A DNA stretch of 59,668 nucleotides from Flavobacteriia bacterium (GCA_004293045.1 RDXY01000010.1:1-59668), one strand, 5' to 3'. Shown: positions 1-9,199, counted from the stretch's first letter. Numbers and translations are program-made. Notes: generated by a model not told the origin, from the sequence alone.

Positions 1-1
1 A

Positions 2-226
2 CTTCCGAAAGACAAACAAGTTTATGAATACTTAAATCAATGGAGAACTGAAATATCGGAGCAACTAAATCAGAAGAAATTTATGATTTGCCACAATTCG
101 CAATTAATTGATTTAGCACTATATAAGCCAAGTAATTTAGACGAATTACAACAAATTAAAGGCTTTGGAAAACAAAAAGCAGCCAAATTTGGCGAAGATA
201 TTTTAGCGATTTTAAATGCCGTTTAA
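2..226 (+). CDS. HRDC-domain protein, C-terminal part only (probable helicase)
   Basis: Open frame without a start that runs in from the left edge for 74 codons and stops at 224-226, so this is only the C-terminus of a longer protein. The segment LIDLALYKPSNLDELQQIKG followed by GFGKQKAAKFGEDILAIL is a typical HRDC fold: a helical DNA-binding module ending in a helix-hairpin-helix-like turn. HRDC domains sit at the C-terminus of RecQ-like and other helicases and of RNase D. In Flavobacteriaceae a helicase with a C-terminal HRDC domain is the likelier parent, but the catalytic part lies outside the window, so the exact family is not determined. It converges on the CAT-like gene across a shared hairpin. 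Confidence 0.75.
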   Translation, partial: LPKDKQVYEYLNQWRTEISEQLNQKKFMICHNSQLIDLALYKPSNLDELQQIKGFGKQKAAKFGEDILAILNAV

Positions 227-236
227 ATTTTGAAGG

Positions 237-268
237 ATAAGAAGAGTGCTTAGTAGTGCTCTTCTTAT
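237..268. terminator. Bidirectional hairpin terminator between convergent genes
   Basis: ATAAGAAGAG (237-246) pairs perfectly with CTCTTCTTAT (259-268). The stem extends inward by three more pairs, two of them G-U. It overlaps the stop codon of the minus-strand CAT-like gene and lies 11 bases after the stop of the plus-strand gene. There is no long T-run on either side, so efficiency is uncertain. Confidence 0.55.
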
Positions 269-888
269 TCATTCATTAAACGTTCAAATTCTTGAAAAAA
301 TAAACCTAAATGGTATCCGTCTATTAGTCCATGATGCACATGAACCGACATTGGTATTTTTTTCACACCGTTATCATCTGTCATTTTTCCAAATGAAAAT
401 TTCGGACAACTATCAGGCATTGAAAAACTTCTAGAATGAGAAATTGAAGTAAAATTTACCCAAGGTAAAGCCGAAAAATGAATAATATTTTCATTATATT
501 CTTTAGTAAAAAGTCCGGTTGTGTTTTCGACTCTAGTTGCTTCATTAGAATAGTTTTTAATAAAAACATCAAGGTTTTCATCGTATTCTATTTCTGAAAA
601 ACCAAAGGTTTTATCGTCACGTAAAATAGTGGCAGACGCGTTAATTTTATCAAAAAGATACACGTCATTTCTTTCTATTCGGTACCTGAAATTTTCAATA
701 TTATTTGTAGCAACTATGGTTTTGTGTAAATAATATACAAAAAAACTTACGCCAAATTCTTTAGCTTTATGATAGGCTTTTGTGCAATCAAATTGAATAG
801 TAGTCCCAAAAAATGGTTCTTCAAATTTGCTAAAAAATTCAAAGTGCTCTTTTCGATTCCAAGTTGTGATGTCAATCTTTTGCTTCAT
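265..888 (-). CDS. Chloramphenicol acetyltransferase-like (CAT family) protein
   Basis: A 207-residue protein that aligns along its length with the trimeric CAT fold. The N-terminal WNRKEHFEFF (10-19) matches the family start, SALPWVNFTS (139-148) matches the conserved ALPW strand, and HHGLIDG (185-191) is the catalytic HHxxxDG motif. CAT enzymes transfer acetyl from acetyl-CoA to a hydroxyl, and family length is about 210-220. Catalytic residues are intact. The start codon overlaps the stop of the upstream HAD gene by one base (TAATG), so the two are probably translationally coupled. Placement in a housekeeping operon with metG, without mobile flanks, argues for an intrinsic chromosomal acetyltransferase. 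Whether chloramphenicol is a substrate cannot be told from sequence. Confidence 0.85.
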   Translation of the reverse strand: MKQKIDITTWNRKEHFEFFSKFEEPFFGTTIQFDCTKAYHKAKEFGVSFFVYYLHKTIVATNNIENFRYRIERNDVYLFDKINASATILRDDKTFGFSEIEYDENLDVFIKNYSNEATRVENTTGLFTKEYNENIIHFSALPWVNFTSISHSRSFSMPDSCPKFSFGKMTDDNGVKKIPMSVHVHHGLIDGYHLGLFFQEFERLMNE

Positions 889-1571
889 TACACTAAGGTT
901 AAAATATCTATTATTTGGGTAACCGATTTAAAGTTGTGATGCTGAATTTCAAAATCTATCTTTTCGTATTCCCAAGTAGTGTGATACGGAATATGAATGG
1001 CATGTCCACCCAAATTCAAAATAGGTAATACATCTGATTTTAAGGAATTTCCAATCATTAAAAAATCTTTGGCTTGGCAATCTAAACGGCCTAACATTTT
1101 TTCATAATCCAATTCGGTTTTATCGCTCATTACTTCAATATGATGAAAAAAAGCACCAATTCCAGAATCGTGTAATTTACGATGTTGGTCTTTTAAATCG
1201 CCTTTTGTAGCGACAACCAACTTATATTTTCCTTTTAATTGTTCTAAAACTTCAGTAATGTTTGGAAGTAATTCCACAGGTTTTTGCAGTAAATCTTTAC
1301 CAATAGCTAAAATCTGCTCTAGGCCTTTGCCCGAAATGTTATGATGGGTCAACTCTAATGCAGTTTCAATCATGGATAACGTAAACGCTTTAATGCCAAA
1401 ACCATACAATGGCAAATTATTGACTTGATGATTTAAAATTAACCCTAAAATTTCTTGATGCGACGCATAATCTTGAAACAACACACAAAAGCGTTCTTGC
1501 GCCTCATCGAAATAAGGTTCGTTGTGCCAAAGGGTGTCATCTGCATCAAATGCGATTATTTTTGGGTTCAT
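888..1571 (-). CDS. HAD-superfamily hydrolase (subfamily IA-like)
   Basis: A 227-residue single-domain HAD phosphatase. Motif I is FDADDTLW, with nucleophile Asp9 and general acid Asp11. Motif II is the Thr in VVATKGD, a lysine lies in the DKTELDYEK region, and motif IV is GNSLKSD. The helical stretch between motifs I and II fits a C1 cap, as in subfamily IA phosphatases that act on small phosphorylated metabolites such as nucleotides or sugar phosphates. The start is one base from the metG stop and the end overlaps the CAT-like gene by one base, so all three are co-transcribed. The substrate is not predictable. Confidence 0.85.
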   Translation of the reverse strand: MNPKIIAFDADDTLWHNEPYFDEAQERFCVLFQDYASHQEILGLILNHQVNNLPLYGFGIKAFTLSMIETALELTHHNISGKGLEQILAIGKDLLQKPVELLPNITEVLEQLKGKYKLVVATKGDLKDQHRKLHDSGIGAFFHHIEVMSDKTELDYEKMLGRLDCQAKDFLMIGNSLKSDVLPILNLGGHAIHIPYHTTWEYEKIDFEIQHHNFKSVTQIIDILTLV

Positions 1572-1572
1572 A

Positions 1573-3630
1573 CTAAGATATCATCGCACCATTAATCACC
1601 CCTTCTGAATCCGGATTAACAAAAACCAATTTTCCTTCCGCGTTGTTGGTTAACAATAACATACCTTCACTTTCCACACCACGTAAAGCTCTTGGGGCTA
1701 AGTTTACTAAAACCGTTACACGTTTTCCAATGACTTCTTCTGGCGTAAAATGCTCTGCAATTCCAGATACGATGGTTCTTACATCAATTCCGGTATCAAC
1801 TTTTAAAACTAACAATTTGTTGGCTTTTGGCATTTTTTCTGCTTCGATGATGGTTCCAATTCGTAAATCTACTTTGGCAAAATCTTCGAAGGTGATGATT
1901 TCTTTTTGCGGTTCAGCTTTTGCGTTTTCCACTTGATTGGCGGTTTTAGTTGCTTCTAATTTATCTAATTGTTTTTGGATTTCTACATCTTCTATTTGAG
2001 CAAACAAAATTTCGGCTTGACCAATTTGATGTCCAGGTGTTGTCAAATTCCAATTTTCAAATTCCAAATTCCAATTATTGACTTTAATCTGTAAAATGTT
2101 GCACAATTTAGCAGAAGTAAATGGTAAAAAGGGTTCTGAAAGTATGGCTAAAGCTGACGCAATTTGAAGTGCAACATACATTTGAGTTTGGACTCTTGCC
2201 GGATTTTCTTTAATCATTTTCCAAGGTTCTTCATCAGCTAAATATTTGTTTCCTAAACGGGCTACGTTCATTAATTCGCCTAATGCTTCTCTGAAACGGT
2301 AACGTTCAATCGAACTTGAAATTACGGCTGGATACGCTTTTAACTCTGCTAAAGTTTGTTTGTCAACTTCAGAAAATTCATTTGGCGTTGGAACAATTCC
2401 GTCGTAATACTTATTAGTCAACACCACAACACGATTGATGAAATTACCAAAAATCGCAGCTAATTCATTGTTATTTCTGGCTTGAAAATCTTTCCAAGTA
2501 AAGTCGTTATCTTTTGTTTCTGGAGCATTTGCGGTTAATGTATAACGCAAGGCATCTTGTTTTTCAGGAAAGTCTTGTAAATATTCGTGTAACCAAACTG
2601 CCCAATTTTTTGAAGTAGACAATTTATTACCTTCTAAATTCAAAAATTCGTTTGCCGGAACATTATCTGGTAAAATATAACTTCCTTCTGCTTTTAACAT
2701 TGCTGGAAAAATAATACAATGGAAAACGATATTGTCTTTCCCAATGAAATGAACCAATTTTGTTTCGGTGTCTTTCCAATACGGCTCCCAATCTTTTCCT
2801 TCACGTGCTGCCCATTCCTTGGTTGCCGAAATGTAACCAATAGGCGCATCAAACCAAACGTATAACTTTTTTCCTTCGGCACCTGCAACAGGCACATCAA
2901 TTCCCCAATCTAAATCACGGGTAACCGCTCTTGGTTCTAAACCACCATCAACCCACGATTTTACTTGTCCGTATACATTGGGTTTCCAGTCGTTTTTATG
3001 ACCTTCTAAAATCCATTCTCTTAAGAACGATTCGTAACGATTTAAAGGTAAAAACCAGTGTTTTGTAGATTTTAAAATCGGAGTTTCTCCTGTTATTGTT
3101 GATTTTGGATTGATTAAATCGGTTGCGTTTAAAGTCGAACCACATTTTTCACATTGATCGCCATAAGCTTCAGGGTTGTCACACTTTGGGCAGGTTCCCA
3201 TTACGAAGCGGTCTGCTAAAAATTGGTCTGCTTTAGCATCATATAATTGTTCGGTAGTTTCTTCAATGAAATCACCGTTATCATATAATTTTTTGAAAAA
3301 TTCGGAAGCTGTTTTATGATGTATATCCGAAGATGTTCTGGAATAATTATCAAAAGAAATTCCAAAATCTAAAAAAGATTGACGAATTATTCCGTCATAT
3401 TTATCAATTACTTGTTGTGGCGTAATGCCTTCTTTCTTGGCTTTCATAGAAATTGCCACACCATGTTCATCACTTCCGCAAATGAAAGCTACATCTTTTC
3501 CTTGCAATCGTAAATATCTTGCATATATATCAGAAGGCACATAAACTCCTGCTAAATGCCCAATATGAATGGGTCCATTGGTGTAAGGAAGTGCCGCTGT
3601 AATGGTATATCTTTTCGGATTTTTTAACAT
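1573..3630 (-). CDS. metG: Methionyl-tRNA synthetase with C-terminal tRNA-binding domain
   Basis: Charges tRNA-Met in the cytosol. HIGH is at residues 22-25, a zinc-binding pair CPKC and CEKC lies near 147-163, the KMSKS-type loop is KLSTS near 335, and a C-terminal OB-fold tRNA-binding domain ([18 protein letters not shown]) occupies roughly 585-685, as in long dimeric MetRS enzymes. An upstream in-frame ATG at 3663 would add 11 residues. I chose 3630 because a -7 promoter element (3650-3657, minus strand) lies between the two starts and homologues begin close to the catalytic domain. The linker before the C-terminal domain (about residues 515-530) contains an odd [10 protein letters not shown] stretch encoded by an AT-rich repeat (see findings). 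First gene of the metG-HAD-CAT operon. Confidence 0.97.
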   Translation of the reverse strand: MLKNPKRYTITAALPYTNGPIHIGHLAGVYVPSDIYARYLRLQGKDVAFICGSDEHGVAISMKAKKEGITPQQVIDKYDGIIRQSFLDFGISFDNYSRTSSDIHHKTASEFFKKLYDNGDFIEETTEQLYDAKADQFLADRFVMGTCPKCDNPEAYGDQCEKCGSTLNATDLINPKSTITGETPILKSTKHWFLPLNRYESFLREWILEGHKNDWKPNVYGQVKSWVDGGLEPRAVTRDLDWGIDVPVAGAEGKKLYVWFDAPIGYISATKEWAAREGKDWEPYWKDTETKLVHFIGKDNIVFHCIIFPAMLKAEGSYILPDNVPANEFLNLEGNKLSTSKNWAVWLHEYLQDFPEKQDALRYTLTANAPETKDNDFTWKDFQARNNNELAAIFGNFINRVVVLTNKYYDGIVPTPNEFSEVDKQTLAELKAYPAVISSSIERYRFREALGELMNVARLGNKYLADEEPWKMIKENPARVQTQMYVALQIASALAILSEPFLPFTSAKLCNILQIKVNNWNLEFENWNLTTPGHQIGQAEILFAQIEDVEIQKQLDKLEATKTANQVENAKAEPQKEIITFEDFAKVDLRIGTIIEAEKMPKANKLLVLKVDTGIDVRTIVSGIAEHFTPEEVIGKRVTVLVNLAPRALRGVESEGMLLLTNNAEGKLVFVNPDSEGVINGAMIS
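2044..2081. repeat. Short CAAATTCCA repeat array inside metG
   Basis: The word CAAATTCCA occurs at 2044-2052, 2058-2066 and 2065-2073. The stretch stays in frame in metG and encodes part of the linker between the anticodon-binding and C-terminal domains. Very similar words occur in intergenic repeats elsewhere in the window, for example CAAAATTCCAAG at both ends of the four-helix-bundle element. Confidence 0.6.
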
Positions 3631-3649
3631 ATTGTCATTAAATTTGACA

Positions 3650-3657
3650 CAAAAATA
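3650..3657 (-). promoter_or_regulatory. Candidate -7 promoter element for metG operon
   Basis: TATTTTTG on the minus strand, matching the Bacteroidota -7 consensus TAnnTTTG, 19 bases before the metG start at 3630. It lies inside the longer alternative reading of metG and so supports the shorter start. No clear -33 TTTG is visible. Confidence 0.55.
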
Positions 3658-3700
3658 ATTCATTTAAGAAGAATAGACGAATTTTTCTGTTCAAATTCCT

Positions 3701-3708
3701 TATTTTTG
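3701..3708 (+). promoter_or_regulatory. Candidate -7 promoter element for LD-carboxypeptidase gene
   Basis: TATTTTTG, a match to TAnnTTTG, 19 bases before the ATG at 3728. The -33 region (TTTTCTG) is weak. It is divergent from the metG promoter about 45 bases away. Confidence 0.5.
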
Positions 3709-3727
3709 AATTCTTATTGAATTTTAT

Positions 3728-4624
3728 ATGATAATACCACCATTTTTAAAGGCAGGAGATACCGTTGCGCTTGTTTGTACCGCACGTAAATTTTTCCCCG
3801 AAGACGCCAAACCAGCTATTGATTTATTAGAATCTTGGGGACTAAACGTTAAATTAGGAGCCACAATTGGCTTAGATAATTTTCAATTAGGAGGTACTGA
3901 TTCCGAAAGAGCTGCTGATTTTCAGGCACAATTAGATGATGAAAACGTAAAAGCCATTTGGTGTGCTCGAGGGGGATATGGTACGGTTAGAATTATAGAT
4001 TCATTAGATTTTACAAATTTCAAACAACATCCTAAATGGATAATGGGATTTTCTGATGTAACCGTTTTACATAGTCAATTAAATGTGGAACGCGTAGCGT
4101 CTTTACATTCCATAATGCCTTTTACAGTTCCAACTGCTCCTGAAGAAGTGAAAGAAACCTTGCGACAAGCACTTTTTGGAGAAACGATTTCATATGCAAT
4201 TCCTTCGAAAAGTCATGATGTAAATGGAACTGCTTCGGGCGAATTGGTTGGTGGAAATATTTCAATTTTGTACAGTTTATTGGGTTCAAAGTCAGCAATT
4301 GACACAAAAGATAAAATCCTATTTATTGAAGATTTGGACGAATATTTGTATCATATTGACCGAATGATGTATAATTTAAAACGTAATGGTTATTTTGAAC
4401 AAGTTAAAGGAATTATAGTAGGAAGTATGACCGATATGCACGATAATGAAATTCCGTTTGGGCAAAATGAAGTGCAAATTATTACTGAAATAGCTAAAGG
4501 TTTTTCCATTCCAATTGCTTTTCAATTTCCAGCCGGTCATCAAAAAGATAACCGTACATTGATTTTTGGGAGTCAAGTTGCCTTTGAAGTAAATGAAGAA
4601 GAAATTAAATTAAAATTTGAATAA
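3728..4624 (+). CDS. LD-carboxypeptidase (peptidase family S66, LdcA-like)
   Basis: A 298-residue protein of the usual S66 length. LdcA-type enzymes remove the terminal D-amino acid from tetrapeptides during murein recycling, using a Ser-Glu-His triad. The visible residues are Ser109 in GFSDVT, Glu201 in LFIEDLDEYLYHIDRM and His271 in PAGHQKDNRT. No signal peptide is seen, in keeping with a cytoplasmic recycling role. It is followed after 78 bases by a YraN-like gene. The fold and triad are clear; the exact substrate is inferred from the family. Confidence 0.92.
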   Translation: MIIPPFLKAGDTVALVCTARKFFPEDAKPAIDLLESWGLNVKLGATIGLDNFQLGGTDSERAADFQAQLDDENVKAIWCARGGYGTVRIIDSLDFTNFKQHPKWIMGFSDVTVLHSQLNVERVASLHSIMPFTVPTAPEEVKETLRQALFGETISYAIPSKSHDVNGTASGELVGGNISILYSLLGSKSAIDTKDKILFIEDLDEYLYHIDRMMYNLKRNGYFEQVKGIIVGSMTDMHDNEIPFGQNEVQIITEIAKGFSIPIAFQFPAGHQKDNRTLIFGSQVAFEVNEEEIKLKFE

Positions 4625-4702
4625 ACCACATTATAAAAATCGTAAATTCCAATCTTATACCTCACTGTTGGAATTTGGAGATTTATTTTTAGAATTTTAA
4701 TT

Positions 4703-5068
4703 ATGGCAGAACACAACGAATTAGGCAAAATTGGAGAAGAAGTAGCAGTAGCTTTCTTAGAAAAAAACGGCTATGAAATTTTAGAAACCAATTGGGTATT
4801 TCAAAAAGCAGAGATCGATGTTATTGCTTTAAAAGACCGAGTTTTAGCAGTGGTAGAGGTAAAGACCAGGAGTAGTATTGATTTTGGCTCCCCTCAAGAT
4901 TTCGTAAAACAAAAAAAAATAAAACTACTAGTAAAAGCTATTAATGAATACGTCATTTCCAATGATTTAGATGTAGAAGTCCGATTTGATATTATTGCCA
5001 TTCATGCAAATGGTGCAAATTTTGACTTAGAACACTTGGAGGCTGCCTTTTATTATTTTGATAATTAG
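4703..5068 (+). CDS. YraN/UPF0102 family protein (predicted endonuclease fold)
   Basis: A 121-residue protein of the UPF0102 family. The N-terminal GKIGEEVAVAFLEKNGYEIL and the following KAEIDVIALK...VVEVKTRS show the restriction-endonuclease-like core with the D-x(n)-E-x-K pattern (Asp35 region, EVKTR near residue 54). The biochemical role of the family is unsettled; a nuclease or Holliday-junction-related role is often proposed. It lies downstream of the LD-carboxypeptidase on the same strand, and no separate promoter was recognised. Confidence 0.9.
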   Translation: MAEHNELGKIGEEVAVAFLEKNGYEILETNWVFQKAEIDVIALKDRVLAVVEVKTRSSIDFGSPQDFVKQKKIKLLVKAINEYVISNDLDVEVRFDIIAIHANGANFDLEHLEAAFYYFDN

Positions 5069-5253
5069 TTATGGTATAACATTTTGTTTTTTTGTTAATT
5101 AATTGGAATTACATAAAAACAATTGCCTAAAGAAAATGTTACTGGATTAGCGATATAGTATTATATTTTTAAATCCCTAACATGGGAAGTAACTTTCTTG
5201 ATGAAGTAAATGAAAATCAAATGATTTTAATAATACGTGTACTAAATGATTAA

Positions 5254-5288
5254 AAAAAATAGGCTAGTCATTGACTAGCCTATTTTTT
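5254..5288. terminator. Strong bidirectional terminator hairpin after accC
   Basis: A near-perfect inverted repeat of 17 bases (arms 5254-5270 and 5272-5288, core AATAGGCTAGTCA). It has an A-run on the left and a T-run on the right, so it can act in both directions. It overlaps the accC stop codon. The preceding 5069-5253 holds no supported gene. Confidence 0.8.
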
Positions 5289-6639
5289 ATTCTTCTTTTT
5301 TAGCATCCATTACCCAGGTGTCCATAAAGGCTGTGGTGTAATTTCCAGCCACATAATCTGGATGATCCATCAATTGTCTATGAAATGGAATAGTGGTTTT
5401 AATTCCTTCAATATGAAATTCGTCTAATGCGCGTTTCATTTTGTTTATAGCTTCTTGTCGGGTTTGCGCCGTGGTAATTAACTTTGCAATCATCGAATCA
5501 TAATTTGGTGGAATGGTGTAGCCTGCATAAACATGCGTATCTAAACGAACCCCGTGTCCTCCTGGCGAATGTAATACTGTAATTTTTCCCGGTGAAGGAC
5601 GGAAGTCGTTATACGGATCTTCTGCATTAATTCTACATTCGATAGCGTGTAATTGAGGAAAATAGTTTTTACCAGAAATTGGAATTCCAGCAGCTACCAT
5701 AATTTGTTCACGAATTAAATCGTAATCTACCACTTGTTCAGTAATTGGGTGTTCTACTTGAATACGAGTATTCATTTCCATAAAGTAGAAATTTCTGTGT
5801 TTGTCCACTAAGAATTCTACCGTTCCAGCGCCTTCGTATTTTATATATTCAGCTGCTTTTACTGCTGCTAATCCCATTTTTTCACGAAGTTCATCCGTCA
5901 TAAATGGAGAAGGAGTTTCTTCTGTTAGTTTTTGATGACGACGTTGTACAGAACAATCTCTTTCAGATAAGTGACAGGCTTTACCAAATGAATCTCCAAC
6001 AATTTGAATTTCAATATGTCTTGGTTCTTCAATTAATTTTTCAAGGTACATGCCATCATTTCCAAAAGCGGCGGCAGATTCTTGTCTTGCACCTTCCCAA
6101 GCTTTTAATAATTCTTCTTGTTTCCAAACAGCACGCATTCCTTTTCCGCCACCACCTGCAGTTGCTTTTAACATCACTGGGTAGCCAAATTCGGCAGCTA
6201 ATTTTTCGGCTTGTTCGTAAGATTCTAAGATGCCTACTGAACCAGGTACACATGGTACACCCGCTTCAATCATTGTAGCTTTAGCAGAAGCTTTATCGCC
6301 CATTCTATCAATCATTTCTGGTGAAGCACCAATAAACTTGATGTTATGTTCTTGGCAAATTTTTGAAAACTTAGCATTTTCTGAAAGGAAACCATATCCA
6401 GGATGAATGGCATCCGCATTAGTAATTTCTGCAGCTGCGATAATGTTAGACATTTTCAAGTAAGATAAATTACTTGGTGGAGGTCCAATACAAACGGCTT
6501 CGTCTGCAAATTTAACGTGCAAACTTTCGGCATCAGCAGTAGAATAAACGGCTACAGTTTTAATTCCCATTTCTCTACAGGTACGAATGACACGTAAAGC
6601 AATTTCACCTCTATTGGCAATTAATATTTTTTTAAACAT
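5287..6639 (-). CDS. accC: Acetyl-CoA carboxylase, biotin carboxylase subunit
   Basis: A 450-residue ATP-grasp enzyme that carboxylates the biotin of BCCP with bicarbonate and ATP, the first half-reaction of malonyl-CoA formation. The N-terminal domain starts [15 protein letters not shown], the glycine-rich ATP lid is [12 protein letters not shown], and the metal/active-site region is [17 protein letters not shown]. The length is that of a standalone AccC. It lies downstream of accB, separated by 69 bases that carry AATTTGAAAA repeats, and is the last gene of the DUF177-rpmF-fabH-accB-accC cluster. Confidence 0.98.
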   Translation of the reverse strand: MFKKILIANRGEIALRVIRTCREMGIKTVAVYSTADAESLHVKFADEAVCIGPPPSNLSYLKMSNIIAAAEITNADAIHPGYGFLSENAKFSKICQEHNIKFIGASPEMIDRMGDKASAKATMIEAGVPCVPGSVGILESYEQAEKLAAEFGYPVMLKATAGGGGKGMRAVWKQEELLKAWEGARQESAAAFGNDGMYLEKLIEEPRHIEIQIVGDSFGKACHLSERDCSVQRRHQKLTEETPSPFMTDELREKMGLAAVKAAEYIKYEGAGTVEFLVDKHRNFYFMEMNTRIQVEHPITEQVVDYDLIREQIMVAAGIPISGKNYFPQLHAIECRINAEDPYNDFRPSPGKITVLHSPGGHGVRLDTHVYAGYTIPPNYDSMIAKLITTAQTRQEAINKMKRALDEFHIEGIKTTIPFHRQLMDHPDYVAGNYTTAFMDTWVMDAKKEE

Positions 6640-6646
6640 AGATTTT

Positions 6647-6680
6647 AATTTGAAAATTAAACAATTTGAAAATTTGAAAA
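6647..6680. repeat. AATTTGAAAA short repeat in accB-accC spacer
   Basis: Three copies of AATTTGAAAA at 6647-6656, 6663-6672 and 6671-6680 in the spacer between accB and accC. It resembles the low-complexity intergenic words seen at other places in this window. No function is evident. Confidence 0.6.
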
Positions 6681-6708
6681 TGAATTCAAATGATTACATT
6701 TTTTCAAA

Positions 6709-7197
6709 TTATGATGGATCAACTAAAAATAAAGGTTGGTCAAATTCAACTGGAGAAGAATCATCAACTAATACTTTTACGATTTTACCAGAAATTTCAG
6801 ATTCAATTTCGTTGAATAATTTCATGGCTTCCACTACGCATACTACATCCCCTTTGCTAATAGTACTTCCTACTTCAACAAACATCGGCTTATCTGGAGC
6901 TGGTTTTCTGTACAAGGTACCAATCATTGGCGACTTAATTGTAATGTATTTAGAATTGTCCTCTACAGCAGTATCAACAGGCGCAGCAGCTGCAGGAGCG
7001 ATTGCTACAGGCGCAACGGGTGCTGCTTGCTGAATTGCTTGTTGCATTGGTGCTTGTTGCACATAAGTAATATCTTGAGAATTTCCTTCTAAAGTAGTTC
7101 TAATTGTAATTTTTACATCGCCCGTTTCTAATTTCACTTCTGCTACTCCAGAATTAGATACAAATTTGATTAGGTTTTGAATTTCTTTTAAATCCAT
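6709..7197 (-). CDS. accB: Acetyl-CoA carboxylase biotin carboxyl carrier protein
   Basis: A 162-residue BCCP. The N-terminal helix (MDLKEIQNLIKFVSNSG) is followed by an Ala/Pro/Gln-rich flexible linker (about 48-80) and a C-terminal biotinyl domain with CVVEAMKLFNE, where Lys126 is the biotinylation site. The Pro-Met residues in SPMIGT (89-94) are the usual start of the lipoyl/biotinyl fold. It carries the carboxyl group from AccC to the carboxyltransferase AccAD, whose genes are not in the window. It lies 32 bases downstream of fabH. Confidence 0.97.
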   Translation of the reverse strand: MDLKEIQNLIKFVSNSGVAEVKLETGDVKITIRTTLEGNSQDITYVQQAPMQQAIQQAAPVAPVAIAPAAAAPVDTAVEDNSKYITIKSPMIGTLYRKPAPDKPMFVEVGSTISKGDVVCVVEAMKLFNEIESEISGKIVKVLVDDSSPVEFDQPLFLVDPS

Positions 7198-7229
7198 AAT
7201 TAAGTTATTTTAGTTATAGTTTGTTTTTA

Positions 7230-8219
7230 TTAATATGCCCATTTTAAATAGATAGATCCCCAAGTGAATCCACCCCCAAATGCTGCAAAAATTAAATTAT
7301 CTCCTTTTTTAAATTTATCTTCAAAATCTGCTAAAAGCAAAGGCAATGTGGCAGAAGTAGTATTTCCGTATCGGTGAATATTGACTAATACTTTAGAATC
7401 ATCCACATTCATTCTACTTGCTGTGGCGTCAATAATTCTTTTATTTGCTTGATGCGCAATTAACCAATTCACATCATCGTGCGATAGGTTATTGCGCTGC
7501 ATAATTTTTTCACTTACATCAGCCATTCCTGAAACGGCATGTTTGAAAACGGTCTTCCCATCTTGGAATACAAAATGTTGTTTGTTTTTAATTGTATCTT
7601 CAGTTGGTGGTAAAATAGAACCACCTGCTTCAATTTTTAAAAATTCTCTTCCAATTCCATCCGATTTTAGAATCTCGTCTTGTAAACCTAAACCTTCATA
7701 ATTAGGTTCAAATAAAGCAGCACCGGCACCATCACCAAAAATAATACAGGTGGCACGGTCCGTATAATCAATTATAGAAGACATTTTATCGGCACCTATA
7801 AGTAATACTTTTTTATATTTTCCAGATTGAATATATGCCGAAGCCGTTGACATACCAAAAAGAAAGCTAGAACAGGCGGCTTGCAAATCATATGCAAAAG
7901 CATTAGTAGCACCAATTTGTGTGGCAACATATACTCCTGTTGCAGCAACAGGCATGTCTGGCGTGGTAGTCGCCATAATTATCAAATCAATCTCTTTTGG
8001 ATCTAGTTTTGCTTTTTCTAGGAGGTTTTGAGCGGCTTTAATGGCAAGGTATGAAGTTCCTTCGCCCGCTTCTTTTAAAAGTCTTCTTTCTTTTATTCCG
8101 GTTCTTGATGTAATCCATTCATCATTGGTATCAACCAAAGTTTCTAGAACCTGATTTGATAATACATATTCTGGTACATACGAGCCAATTGCAGTAATTG
8201 CGGCAGTAATTTTATTCAT
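7230..8219 (-). CDS. fabH: Beta-ketoacyl-ACP synthase III
   Basis: A 329-residue enzyme from the chosen start. It condenses acetyl-CoA (or another acyl-CoA primer) with malonyl-ACP to begin fatty acid synthesis. The Cys-His-Asn triad is visible as Cys116 (LQAACSS), His256 (LIAHQANKRI) and Asn286 (RYGNTTSA). An in-frame ATG at 8249 would add a charged stretch; I prefer 8219 because MNKITAAITAIGSYVPE is the usual start. A terminator (8416-8439) separates it from rpmF, so fabH-accB-accC may have their own promoter in the 196-base gap, where only near-consensus elements are seen. Confidence 0.96.
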   Translation of the reverse strand: MNKITAAITAIGSYVPEYVLSNQVLETLVDTNDEWITSRTGIKERRLLKEAGEGTSYLAIKAAQNLLEKAKLDPKEIDLIIMATTTPDMPVAATGVYVATQIGATNAFAYDLQAACSSFLFGMSTASAYIQSGKYKKVLLIGADKMSSIIDYTDRATCIIFGDGAGAALFEPNYEGLGLQDEILKSDGIGREFLKIEAGGSILPPTEDTIKNKQHFVFQDGKTVFKHAVSGMADVSEKIMQRNNLSHDDVNWLIAHQANKRIIDATASRMNVDDSKVLVNIHRYGNTTSATLPLLLADFEDKFKKGDNLIFAAFGGGFTWGSIYLKWAY

Positions 8220-8415
8220 ATGTTTTAATGTTATTTTTTTTGGTAACATATGTCTCGCTATTTTTTTGGGTTTTTCTTTCGAAGCACGCAGTGTTTATAG
8301 CAATTTCATAAATAAATAATTTTCTTAGCAACTTTGTGTGCGTAAAGAGGCGAAAATTACGAATTATTTCGGAATTTTCTAAACATACAATTAGATAATT
8401 TTCATTAAAATAAAA

Positions 8416-8439
8416 AAACCCTCACGTAGGTGAGAGTTT
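8416..8439 (-). terminator. Rho-independent terminator after rpmF
   Basis: Read on the minus strand, AAACTCTCAC pairs with GTGAGGGTTT across a 4-base loop (one T-G wobble) and runs into a T-rich tract (8411-8418). It stands between rpmF and fabH, so read-through into fabH is probably partial. Confidence 0.8.
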
Positions 8440-8458
8440 CTCAATAATTTTAGTGAAA

Positions 8459-8653
8459 TTATATCATAGCTTCAGTCTTGTCGATAACAACTTGACCTCT
8501 GTAATACATTTTACCTTCATGCCAGTAAGCTCTGTGATATAAGTGAGCCTCACCAGTTACTACGCAAGTTGCAATTTGTTGTGCAGATGCTTTGTAGTGT
8601 GTTCTTCTTTTGTCTCTTCTAGTCGAGGACTGTCTACGTTTAGGATGTGCCAT
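8459..8653 (-). CDS. rpmF: 50S ribosomal protein L32
   Basis: A 64-residue basic protein beginning [20 protein letters not shown], the usual L32 N-terminus. Zinc-binding versions of L32 carry cysteine pairs. Here only one cysteine is present ([10 protein letters not shown]), so this is a zinc-free type. It lies 6 bases downstream of the DUF177 gene, the common bacterial pairing, and is followed by a strong terminator. Confidence 0.97.
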   Translation of the reverse strand: MAHPKRRQSSTRRDKRRTHYKASAQQIATCVVTGEAHLYHRAYWHEGKMYYRGQVVIDKTEAMI

Positions 8654-8659
8654 TTTATT

Positions 8660-9199
8660 CTATTTTTTATCCGTTAATAGTTTTTTTAAACCTTCCCATC
8701 TTGGGTCTATTTCTTTAATCTCTTGTGCTTTTGTTTCTTTTGGAGAAAATTTTTCTAAATTTTGTAATGCTTCTGATTGTAAAGTACCATCTTTTATTCC
8801 GGTGTGAATTCTTTTGGTTGGAACAGACAAAACCATCATTTCATAACAATATTGCGCTATGTTTACTTGAAATTCATCATGAGGCAAAATGATAAATTCA
8901 TCATTGTCATCATTAAATTCTTCGCCAAATCTAACTATGAGTTTCATTTTTCCTTTAATAGGCAAATCAAAATCCTCGTTAGTTAAATCGCAAGGGACAT
9001 TTACAATTCCTTTGTGCGAAAAACTGAGTTCAAGCATGTTGCTTTTTTTCTCTAATATTACATTCATTTTGATGTTAGAATTGTTAAATTCGTCATAGCC
9101 AAAATGAGTAAAGAACGTATTGTTTACTTGAAATTCAAACTGGTGTTTCCCCAGTTTTAATCCTGAAAATGGGATTAAAAATTCTTTTAATATATCCAT
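8660..9199 (-). CDS. DUF177 (YceD-like) protein
   Basis: A 179-residue protein of the DUF177/YceD family, which is nearly always next to rpmF. In plants and E. coli, members have been linked to 23S rRNA accumulation. The acidic C-terminal half contains PTKRIHTGIKDGTLQSEALQ and DPRWEGLKKLL, the family's typical ending. It is first in the cluster, with a good -7/-33 promoter upstream. The name rests on domain type and position; the function is inferred. Confidence 0.88.
   Translation of the reverse strand: MDILKEFLIPFSGLKLGKHQFEFQVNNTFFTHFGYDEFNNSNIKMNVILEKKSNMLELSFSHKGIVNVPCDLTNEDFDLPIKGKMKLIVRFGEEFNDDNDEFIILPHDEFQVNIAQYCYEMMVLSVPTKRIHTGIKDGTLQSEALQNLEKFSPKETKAQEIKEIDPRWEGLKKLLTDKK

Noticed and set aside
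3630..3663. Longer metG start at 3663
   Set aside because: A -7 promoter element lies inside the extension and the extra residues do not fit the family N-terminus.
5182..5253. Tiny frame of 23 codons before the accC terminator
   Set aside because: No promoter, family pattern or coding signal; the stop lies next to the terminator stem. It may be chance.
5069..5253. Possible small RNA before the terminator
   Set aside because: The DNA is AT-rich, no stable fold beyond the terminator was found and no promoter match lies at a fitting distance.
6647..6680. CRISPR-like repeats
   Set aside because: Units of about 10 bases without spacers of constant length and no cas genes; these are low-complexity words.
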